From Candidatus Woesearchaeota archaeon (GTDB lineage Archaea > Nanobdellota > Nanobdellia > Woesearchaeales > JAHWIC01): 10,733 bases of DNA. The position numbers and the translations under genes are program-made. Shown here in pieces: positions 6,408 through 10,733 of the stretch. Location of the stretch: assembly GCA_019322805.1 (NCBI GenBank), contig JAHWIC010000036.1, positions 1 to 10,733 on the forward strand, read 5' to 3'. The notes below the pieces were generated by a model. That model was not told the origin of the DNA, searched no databases, and was given only the letters and a program-made list of their open reading frames with translations. Position 1 is the first letter of the stretch. Each line of letters opens with the position of its first letter.

Positions 6408-6488
6408 GTTCCAACTTATTTATTAAGATTATCATTTTTAATCAGAAACAATGACTACAATCTAGGAAAGATTGTAGAACTAACCTAT

Positions 6489-6554
6489 AATGATTCCAAT
6501 AATTATAGCTATAACTAGAAAAAAATTCAATTTTTTGTTTTTTATGGAATCATT
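6489..6554. repeat. 66-bp nested inverted-repeat structure
   Basis: Outer arms AATGATTCCA (6489-6498) and TGGAATCATT (6545-6554) pair perfectly over 10 bp. Inside are the palindrome TTATAGCTATAA (6503-6514) and AAAAAATT-C-AATTTTTT (6520-6536), which would make a three-way junction. A T-rich run (6531-6543) sits in the right half. It may be a small-RNA or terminator-like structure, or a relic of a tiny inverted-repeat element. Confidence 0.45.
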
Positions 6555-6603
6555 CATACCTATAAGAAATCATCTACCCTTTATAAATCTTTCTCTTGCC
6601 TTA

Positions 6604-6620
6604 TTTATCATTATGATAAA
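6604..6620 (+). promoter_or_regulatory. 17-bp dyad abutting the lipoprotein TATA box
   Basis: TTTATCAT-T-ATGATAAA is a perfect 8-bp inverted repeat about a single base. It directly touches the TATA box CTATAAAAA, so it covers the BRE position where TFB binds. A dimeric repressor here would block promoter recognition. Confidence 0.5.
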
Positions 6621-6629
6621 CTATAAAAA
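6621..6629 (+). promoter_or_regulatory. TATA box of the lipoprotein gene
   Basis: CTATAAAAA, centred about 30 nt before the ATG at 6655. The spacing supports a leaderless or nearly leaderless mRNA and supports 6655 rather than the upstream ATG at 6490 as the start. Confidence 0.55.
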
Positions 6630-6654
6630 CAATACTCCATTCTTATCTCCTACA

Positions 6655-7413
6655 ATGAACAAAACAACATTATCTCCAATATTAATATCCTCTGCGATAT
6701 TAATGATTTCTTTGTTGATTACTGGTTGCGCTGGTGAAGACGTTGAAAAAAGCTGTTCTGATGGTATAAAAAATCAGGACGAAACTGATGTTGATTGCGG
6801 CGGAAGCTGTGACCCCTGCACTGATGGAAAAGCATGCGAGACAGATGACGATTGTGTGAATAAATGCAGCTCTAATAATAAGTGCTATACCCCCACAAAA
6901 ACCTCATCAACAACACCAACACCAACAAGGAGAACTGAGCAAAAAGAAGCAGAGCTAACTGAAGAAATCATAACCAAGATCGAAAACAAATTAGAGCCCA
7001 ATTTAATGAATGCTTTTGCTATCTCTGAAGGCTTTAGGACAATGGAAGCAGGAGATAGTTACACATTCGGTTTTGGCTTAATAAATGTTCACACAAAGCC
7101 ATTTTATTTCAAGATAAATGTAGAGTTTGAAGAAGCAGTTGATAAATCTTCAAATAAATTAGAAGGCATAGACCCAGAATACGTGAATGATTGGTTAGAT
7201 CAAAGACAGTTTGTGTCTGAGATAGCCCCAAGTGAACAGAAGATGTGGCCACTCAACCTTAAGGTAGGAGATGAAGTAGCTGATGGAACTCCAACAAAAC
7301 CAGGCACTTACACGTACTACGTGAGAGTTTACTATGGTGACGATGCTTCCTTGGTTGAGTCAATCAAAGACCAGTACGTATCTAAAAAGACACTGACTAT
7401 TAGAGTAACATAA
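6655..7413 (+). CDS. cysteine-rich surface lipoprotein
   Basis: I do not recognise a named protein. With the start at 6655 it has 252 residues. A signal peptide of about 24 residues ends in a lipobox, LITG-C (C25), so a lipid anchor outside the membrane is likely. Residues 34-77 carry eight cysteines: the segment from C34 to C55 (CSDGIKN...DETDVDCGG..C..C) is a recurrent motif in secreted proteins, and C61-C77 form a second four-cysteine unit. Disulphides or metal binding are possible. A Thr/Pro-rich linker (about 79-92) leads to a strand-rich domain (about 120-252) that looks Ig- or CARDB-like, including GTYTYYVRVYYG. The ATG at 6490 would add 55 residues with no coding character and would bury the signal peptide. 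The TATA spacing also favours 6655. Probable role: surface adhesion or ligand binding, by inference only. Confidence 0.75.
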   Translation: MNKTTLSPILISSAILMISLLITGCAGEDVEKSCSDGIKNQDETDVDCGGSCDPCTDGKACETDDDCVNKCSSNNKCYTPTKTSSTTPTPTRRTEQKEAELTEEIITKIENKLEPNLMNAFAISEGFRTMEAGDSYTFGFGLINVHTKPFYFKINVEFEEAVDKSSNKLEGIDPEYVNDWLDQRQFVSEIAPSEQKMWPLNLKVGDEVADGTPTKPGTYTYYVRVYYGDDASLVESIKDQYVSKKTLTIRVT

Positions 7414-7439
7414 GTGTTTTCACTACTCTAAAATAGCAA

Positions 7440-7471
7440 AAATAGAAAGCTTTATAAAGGAAGCTCTATTT
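7440..7471 (+). promoter_or_regulatory. dyad spanning the trmB-family TATA box
   Basis: AAATAG (7440-7445) and AGCTT (7448-7452) are mirrored by AAGCT (7461-7465) and CTATTT (7466-7471), 11 pairs with a 2-nt asymmetry. The TATA box TTTATAAAG (7451-7459) lies in the centre, about 29 nt before the ATG at 7484, so the mRNA is probably leaderless. A dyad wrapped around its own TATA box is what autorepression by a TrmB-type regulator would look like. Confidence 0.55.
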
Positions 7472-7483
7472 CTACACCCTAGA

Positions 7484-8263
7484 ATGATAGTAGAAAAGGA
7501 ATTTTTAAACAAGCTAAGGGACTTTGGGCTAAATACTTATGAAGCTAAATTATGGACTGCTTTGCTCTCTAGGGGCGTTTCAACTGCTGGTGAGCTGTCA
7601 GATATAGCAAATGTTCCTAGGTCAAGAAGCTATGATGTTCTAGAAAGCCTTGAAAAGAAAGGATTTATAGTAAGCAAGGTTGGTAAACCCATAAGATACA
7701 TTGCAGTTCCTCCTGAGGATGTTATAGAGAGAGTTAAGAAAAAGATAGAGGATGACTCAAAGAAAAGAGTAAGCCTCATCAACCAGATTCATTCTAGCGA
7801 TATGATAAAAGAGTTAAGCGCACTTCACACACAAGGATCAAATCTTGTTGAGCCAACTGATTTAACAGGAAGCATAAAAGGAAGAGAAAACCTATACGAT
7901 CATCTAAGGTCTAGAATAAAGAAAGCAGAAAAAACAGTGACAATTATAACAAGCGAAGAAGGAATCAAAAGAAAGGTTGAGGCGCTGAAAAATGTTCTAA
8001 CAAAAGCAAAACAACGCGGCGTTAAGATTAGAATAGCAGCCCCTACTAAAGATAATAGCCAACTTAAGGATATAGCTAAGATAGCAGAGTTCAAGAAAAC
8101 TGATGCAAAAGCAAGGTTCTGCGTAGTTGATGGAAAAGAGATAACCTTTATGTTGAATGATGATAAAGAAACCCACCCTAGCTGCGATATTGGCATTTGG
8201 ATTAACTCTGAATTCTTTGCTAGTGCAATAGAGAAAAGATTTGAAAGTTATTTTTCTAAATAA
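7484..8263 (+). CDS. TrmB-family transcriptional regulator
   Basis: The 259-residue protein has the TrmB layout. A winged helix-turn-helix covers about 1-75 (LRDFGLNTYEAKLWTALL, then TAGELSDIANVPRSRSYDVLESLEKKGFI, then a wing ending RYIAVPPEDV). A helical linker follows (76-115). The C-terminal effector domain (about 128-259) starts SIKGRENLYDHLRSRIKKAEKTV and resembles the PLD-like fold seen in many family members. It lacks the HKD catalytic motif, so it is a binding domain. TrmB proteins repress or activate sugar and other metabolic genes, changing DNA affinity with a ligand. The neighbours give no clear sugar context, so ligand and targets are unknown. Likely targets are its own promoter and perhaps the lipoprotein gene 70 bp upstream. 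Start chosen by TATA spacing. Confidence 0.85.
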   Translation: MIVEKEFLNKLRDFGLNTYEAKLWTALLSRGVSTAGELSDIANVPRSRSYDVLESLEKKGFIVSKVGKPIRYIAVPPEDVIERVKKKIEDDSKKRVSLINQIHSSDMIKELSALHTQGSNLVEPTDLTGSIKGRENLYDHLRSRIKKAEKTVTIITSEEGIKRKVEALKNVLTKAKQRGVKIRIAAPTKDNSQLKDIAKIAEFKKTDAKARFCVVDGKEITFMLNDDKETHPSCDIGIWINSEFFASAIEKRFESYFSK

Positions 8264-8287
8264 GTACTAAGGGATTAAAACCAAACA

Positions 8288-8296
8288 TTTAAATAT
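8288..8296 (+). promoter_or_regulatory. TATA box of the small membrane protein gene
   Basis: TTTAAATAT, about 58 nt before the ATG at 8350. Transcription would start near 8317-8320, giving a leader of about 30 nt that contains the Shine-Dalgarno. This gene therefore has its own promoter and is not leaderless. Confidence 0.45.
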
Positions 8297-8338
8297 AACT
8301 ACTTCTTTTAAATGAAAATATCAAAAGATAGTTAAAAA

Positions 8339-8345
8339 GAGGTGA
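8339..8345 (+). promoter_or_regulatory. Shine-Dalgarno of the small membrane protein gene
   Basis: GAGGTGA, 4 nt before the ATG at 8350; a near-consensus archaeal ribosome-binding site. It is good evidence that this short ORF is translated. Confidence 0.65.
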
Positions 8346-8349
8346 AACC

Positions 8350-8571
8350 ATGGCAGGAGTTTTATCTGTTCAGGAAGTTACACTTGCAATTATAATCGGC
8401 ACTTTAGCTGCAATAGTATACGCCTTAAGGGTACTGGTTCTGATGGAAAGGCGCGTAGCAAGGATGGATGAAAACATCGAAAAGATGACAAGAAAGATAG
8501 CAGCTGAAGAAGTCAAGATCGAGCGCGCCGAGAAAAGAATCGAAAGAGCAGTAAGCAGAAAAAGAAAATAA
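8350..8571 (+). CDS. small membrane-anchored coiled-coil protein, function unknown
   Basis: I do not recognise a named family. The 73-residue protein has one membrane segment (about residues 9-32, VTLAIIIGTLAAIVYALRVL) followed by a highly charged helix (33-73) with heptad-like spacing, rich in Arg, Lys and Glu and ending KRK. The basic tail suggests that the helix faces the cytoplasm, where it could dimerise or bind nucleic acid or partner proteins. The good Shine-Dalgarno, separate TATA box and regular amphipathic pattern make it a real gene. It is convergent with hjc, with only 19 nt between stops. A T-rich run right after the stop (8573-8590) could serve as an archaeal U-tract terminator. 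Confidence 0.7.
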   Translation: MAGVLSVQEVTLAIIIGTLAAIVYALRVLVLMERRVARMDENIEKMTRKIAAEEVKIERAEKRIERAVSRKRK

Positions 8572-8590
8572 ATTTTTCTTTATAATTTCC

Positions 8591-8980
8591 TTATTTTATT
8601 AATTCTTCAAATAATAAACCCTTGTTTCTTGCTATATCTATCGATACAAGAAAATTATTTCCTGTATGCTTTAAATCCTCGACATTCAGGAAAAACCATT
8701 CTTCTCTGTTGAATTTCACTCCAACCCAAGGTTCTGCTCCAAAGATTTTTGCAAATTCTTTAAGTTGTTCGATTTCATCCTTTGTTAAATATTTATTAGC
8801 TTCTTTGCTTGTTTTACATTCTATAGCAAGCTTTCTTAGTTTGTTTGTCGCTAAGATGTCTGCAGAAGGATATTTCATTGAGCCTGAGCCTGCAATTCTG
8901 ACAGCAGACCAGCCATCTATACTCCAGAATTTATGAATAAGGTCTCTTTCTGCATTAATTCCTTTTGATTTTCTCGACAT
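8591..8980 (-). CDS. hjc: Holliday junction resolvase Hjc
   Basis: The 129-residue protein has the archaeal Hjc nuclease core: KGINAERDL near the N-terminus (E11, R12), a GSGS loop (31-34), PSADILA with D41, and IECKT with E54 and K56. These match the E-D-ExK metal-binding centre of the family, and the length is typical (about 120-135). Hjc cuts four-way junctions symmetrically during recombinational repair and fork restart. Its ATG overlaps the stop codon of rnz by one base (TAATG), so translation is probably coupled and both come from the rnz promoter. Pairing with a tRNA-processing gene has no obvious functional logic beyond shared expression. The sequence looks intact. Confidence 0.93.
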   Translation of the reverse strand: MSRKSKGINAERDLIHKFWSIDGWSAVRIAGSGSMKYPSADILATNKLRKLAIECKTSKEANKYLTKDEIEQLKEFAKIFGAEPWVGVKFNREEWFFLNVEDLKHTGNNFLVSIDIARNKGLLFEELIK

Positions 8981-9870
8981 TATAGCCTAACCTTCATAAA
9001 ATCCTCAGCACAAATCACATTATCAAAAACAGATCTCGCATCTTCCTCAACCTCTTGCGTGTTTTTGTATCTTGCTGAGAAATGAGTTAAAACAAGCTTT
9101 TTTGCATTTGCTTCGTTTGCTATTAATCCAGCCTGTTTAGCTGTTAAATGACCATACTCATTAGCCTTGCCCTCTAGTTTTGAGGAATATGTGGCCTCAC
9201 AAATCAATAAGTCTGCATTATCAGCAAGCTTTACAGCGTTATTACAATAAACTGTATCCGCAATAAAAGTAATCTTCTTGCCTTTAACAACGTAAGTTGT
9301 ATCTTTTGGGCTTATTTTCTTTCCTTTAAATTCAATTGATTTATTATCCTGCAATTTTCCAAGCAACGGACATTCTGGAATTCCTAGTTTCTTTACAGCT
9401 TTAACATCAATCCTTCTTTTATCGTTTTCAATAAAGTTGTAACCTAATGTTTCTATATTATGCTCTAAAGGCAAAGCCTCTAATGAAAATTCCTTTCCTT
9501 TAAAGAAAACACCAGAGCCAACCTCTTTAATTGAGATCTCAATTCTTTTATCAAATACAAAAGCCTTGAACATATCTTCAAAGTGCTGCTTAGTTCCTTT
9601 TGGTCCATAAATCTCTAAAGTTCTATTGTATTCAGAAGCACCCAATGTTTGTATCAAACCAGGCAAACCCAAAACATGATCACCATGCCAATGGCTGATT
9701 AAAACCTTAGTAACCTGAGTTGGTTTTATTCCAGCAATTTTTAATTGGCGCTGTGTTCCTTCCCCGCAATCAAGCAAAATTCCATTAGCGCCATAGCTAA
9801 TCAAAACAGAGGTATGATTCCTTTTCTTGGTTGGCACCATTGAAGAAGTGCCTAAAAACGTTACTTGCAT
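8980..9870 (-). CDS. rnz: ribonuclease Z (tRNA 3' endonuclease)
   Basis: The 296-residue protein is a short-form RNase Z of the metallo-beta-lactamase fold. The N-terminus FLGTSSMVP and LLDCGEGTQRQL are family signatures. The zinc ligands are visible: H60, H62, D64 and H65 (SHWHGDHVLG), H137 (PLEHNIETLGY), D205 (FIADTVYC) and H263 (THFSARY). GHLTAKQAG (240-248) is also typical. The stretch between about 150 and 200 corresponds to the loop after the flexible arm. It cuts the 3' trailer from tRNA precursors so that CCA can be added. TTATATAC (minus strand, 9892-9899) sits about 26 nt before the ATG, so the mRNA is probably leaderless. It is divergent from endA, another tRNA-maturation enzyme, and overlaps hjc downstream. 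Confidence 0.95.
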   Translation of the reverse strand: MQVTFLGTSSMVPTKKRNHTSVLISYGANGILLDCGEGTQRQLKIAGIKPTQVTKVLISHWHGDHVLGLPGLIQTLGASEYNRTLEIYGPKGTKQHFEDMFKAFVFDKRIEISIKEVGSGVFFKGKEFSLEALPLEHNIETLGYNFIENDKRRIDVKAVKKLGIPECPLLGKLQDNKSIEFKGKKISPKDTTYVVKGKKITFIADTVYCNNAVKLADNADLLICEATYSSKLEGKANEYGHLTAKQAGLIANEANAKKLVLTHFSARYKNTQEVEEDARSVFDNVICAEDFMKVRL

Positions 9871-9891
9871 AACAATTTGGAAATAAATGAG

Positions 9892-9899
9892 GTATATAA
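9892..9899 (-). promoter_or_regulatory. TATA box of rnz-hjc
   Basis: TTATATAC on the minus strand, centred about 26 nt before the rnz ATG at 9870. No Shine-Dalgarno is present, so the transcript is likely leaderless. Confidence 0.6.
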
Positions 9900-9912
9900 T
9901 CCTTTTGTTTAG

Positions 9913-9940
9913 TAATTATTTACAATATTGAAAATAATTA
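9913..9940. promoter_or_regulatory. 28-bp near-perfect palindrome between rnz and endA
   Basis: TAATTATTT (9913-9921) and AAATAATTA (9932-9940) flank the palindrome CAATATTG (9923-9930), leaving a single mismatched pair (A9922 against A9931) in 28 bp. Its centre (9926.5) is about 31 bp from the rnz TATA box and about 32 bp from the endA TATA box. That equal spacing suggests a shared operator for both promoters, though AT-rich DNA makes chance dyads commoner. Confidence 0.5.
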
Positions 9941-9954
9941 ATTTTAGAAGAAAC

Positions 9955-9963
9955 CTTTTTAAG
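9955..9963 (+). promoter_or_regulatory. TATA box of endA
   Basis: CTTTTTAAG, centred about 27 nt before the ATG at 9986, with no Shine-Dalgarno; consistent with a leaderless mRNA. Confidence 0.5.
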
Positions 9964-9985
9964 CTAACTACTATTACTAGATAAC

Positions 9986-10537
9986 ATGACTGAGAAAAAG
10001 TCAGAAAAAACCCCTCCAGTCAAAGCGATTTTTGTCGGAGAACGGGTTCTAACTGAGAATTCAGATGCAGCTAGAGAATTCTATAACCAATCTAGGTTTG
10101 GCACAATACTTGAAGATGGAAAAGTTCAGCTTTCTCTGCTCGAAGCACTTTATTTGCTAGAGAAAGGCAAGCTAACAGTTCGTGATGGAAAGAAAAAGAA
10201 AATAAAGAAAGAGGATTTCCTGAAAAAAGCAAGAAAAAAAGACAAGAACTTTTGGATAAGATATTGTGTTTTCAAGGATATTAGGAATCGTGGTTACATT
10301 ATAAAAACAGCTTTAAAGTTTGGAGCTGATTTCAGGGTTTATGACCGCGGCGTTAAACCTGGTGAAGACCATGCAAGATGGATTGTTTACCCGGTTCACG
10401 AAGGCTCTTCTTTAACCTGGTATGAGTTTTCTGCTAAAAACAGGGTTGCACATTCTACAAAGAAAAGATTGTTAGTTGGAGTAGTTGATGAAGAAGGCGA
10501 CGTAACCTATTGGGAGATTAAGTGGATGAGACCCTGA
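9986..10537 (+). CDS. endA: tRNA-splicing endonuclease, homotetramer type
   Basis: The 183-residue protein has the single-unit EndA layout. An N-terminal domain (about 1-85; VQLSLLEALYLLEKGKLTV is typical) precedes the catalytic domain (86-183). The catalytic triad is visible: Y119 in FRVYDRG, H129 in EDHARWIVYPV, and K160 (or the adjacent K159) in RVAHSTKKRLLV. EndA recognises bulge-helix-bulge folds and cuts introns from tRNA and some rRNA precursors. The length of about 180 residues points to the alpha4 form, which usually accepts only canonical bulge-helix-bulge substrates; that specificity is family knowledge, not seen here. A second, structural subunit gene elsewhere would change this. 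It is transcribed divergently from rnz across a short shared promoter region. The N-terminal tail is lysine- and serine-rich. Confidence 0.95.
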   Translation: MTEKKSEKTPPVKAIFVGERVLTENSDAAREFYNQSRFGTILEDGKVQLSLLEALYLLEKGKLTVRDGKKKKIKKEDFLKKARKKDKNFWIRYCVFKDIRNRGYIIKTALKFGADFRVYDRGVKPGEDHARWIVYPVHEGSSLTWYEFSAKNRVAHSTKKRLLVGVVDEEGDVTYWEIKWMRP

Positions 10538-10562
10538 TTATTCTAAGGAGCAAAAAATAACA

Positions 10563-10631
10563 ATGGCGCAGACCAAAAAATCCAGCCACGGCGCTGGTCG
10601 GCCGGGGGTTGCCCCCGCGACATGCGAGTGA
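10563..10631 (+). CDS. short ORF running into GC-rich structured DNA; doubtful
   Basis: AAGGAG (10545-10550) lies 12 nt before an ATG that opens a 22-codon frame, MAQTKKSSHGAGR and then PGVAPATCE, ending at TGA 10629-10631. The first 13 residues loosely recall the start of archaeal ribosomal protein L37Ae, which could have been interrupted by the GC-rich segment. They may equally be an accidental reading of that segment. Other frames through the segment are open too, as is common in GC-rich DNA, and are Arg-rich with no recognisable fold. Confidence 0.2.
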   Translation: MAQTKKSSHGAGRPGVAPATCE

Positions 10632-10733
10632 GCTCGAGTGGAATGGCGAGCGAGTCTCTCGCGAGCCTCGCAAGTCACAGCGAACTCGCTCACATTCCAG
10701 TGGGTGGCCGACGAGGAGCGAAGCGACGACAGC
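10571..10733. repeat. GC-rich, multi-hairpin segment reaching the window edge
   Basis: Base composition jumps from about 40% G+C inside endA to about 66% here (hand count, 10597-10733). Several stems can form: CCAGC 10582-10586 with GCTGG 10593-10597; outer arms GTCGGCC 10597-10603 with GGCCGAC 10706-10712; GGGGG 10604-10608 with CCCCC 10612-10616; CGAG 10625-10628 with CTCG 10633-10636. A two-part stem joins TGGAATG 10639-10645 with CATTCCA 10693-10699 and GAGCGAGT 10648-10655 with ACTCGCTC 10684-10691. It could be a structured RNA gene, a small mobile repeat or foreign DNA. The segment is cut off by the window end. Confidence 0.6.

Larger units (their letters stand above)
6396..6654. other. 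259-bp spacer between divergent genes, dense in dyads
   Basis: A long open frame crosses part of this stretch but its residues do not look coding, and the TATA and lipobox evidence puts the gene start at 6655. The spacer holds a 9-bp stem (CTACAATCT 6455-6463 with AGATTGTAG 6469-6477, 5-nt loop). It also holds a 10-bp inverted repeat (6489-6498 with 6545-6554) enclosing two further palindromes, and a 17-bp dyad (6604-6620) against the lipoprotein TATA box. The cimA promoter is probably near 6419-6440. Confidence 0.55.

Noticed and set aside
6490..6654. N-terminal 55-residue extension of the lipoprotein
   Set aside because: The residues are low-complexity and non-coding in look. The signal peptide, lipobox and TATA spacing all fit a start at 6655.
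7900..8196. 98-residue minus strand ORF inside the TrmB-family gene
   Set aside because: Antisense shadow of a clear coding region with no ribosome-binding site or family signature.
10597..10733. Arg-rich open frames through the GC-rich segment
   Set aside because: More than one frame is open at once, as expected from composition, and none has a recognisable fold or a start site.

Overview
The window looks like chromosomal DNA of a low-G+C archaeon. The evidence is a TATA-binding protein, an archaeal MCM helicase, an RPA-associated OB-fold protein, Hjc resolvase, archaeal-length RNase Z, a homotetramer-type tRNA-splicing endonuclease and a TrmB regulator. Compact genes, short spacers and a cysteine-rich lipoprotein would suit a DPANN-type lineage such as Woesearchaeota or relatives, but that placement is inference. 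Several first-in-transcript genes (spoIIM-like, rnz, endA, trmB, the lipoprotein) have a TATA-like box about 26-30 nt before the start codon, as in leaderless mRNAs. Internal genes or genes with a leader (mcm, rpa, cimA, the small membrane protein) carry Shine-Dalgarno sequences.

Layout. 1-137: probable right end of an IS200/IS605-type (TnpB) element, with a strong C/G hairpin. 307-1158 (+): a SpoIIM/DUF95 membrane protein, ending 2 nt from the convergent rpa gene. 4449 down to 1161 (-): a tbp-mcm-rpa cluster that joins the basal transcription factor with replication proteins. 4450-4823: a 374-bp non-coding stretch rich in inverted and direct repeats. 4824-6395 (-): a citramalate synthase, the only metabolic gene. 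6396-6654: a spacer packed with dyads between divergent promoters. 6655-7413 (+): a cysteine-rich surface lipoprotein. 7484-8263 (+): a TrmB-family regulator with a dyad around its TATA box. 8350-8571 (+): a small membrane-anchored coiled-coil protein. 8591-9870 (-): rnz-hjc, overlapping by one base. 9986-10537 (+): endA, divergent from rnz across a 28-bp near-perfect palindrome lying midway between the two TATA boxes. 10571-10733: an abrupt GC-rich segment (about 66% G+C by hand count from 10597) that can fold into a multi-branched structure.

Functional picture. Three groups stand out. They are replication plus basal transcription (tbp-mcm-rpa), tRNA maturation (rnz and endA share one divergent control region, with hjc carried along), and cell-surface or regulatory genes (lipoprotein, TrmB, small membrane protein). 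Both ends of the window look like repetitive or mobile DNA, so this may be a whole contig broken at repeats. I found no CRISPR array, no tRNA or rRNA gene, and no obvious new multi-gene defence system. The most interesting signals are regulatory: dyads at TATA boxes, competing stem-loops upstream of tbp, and the GC-rich structured island.
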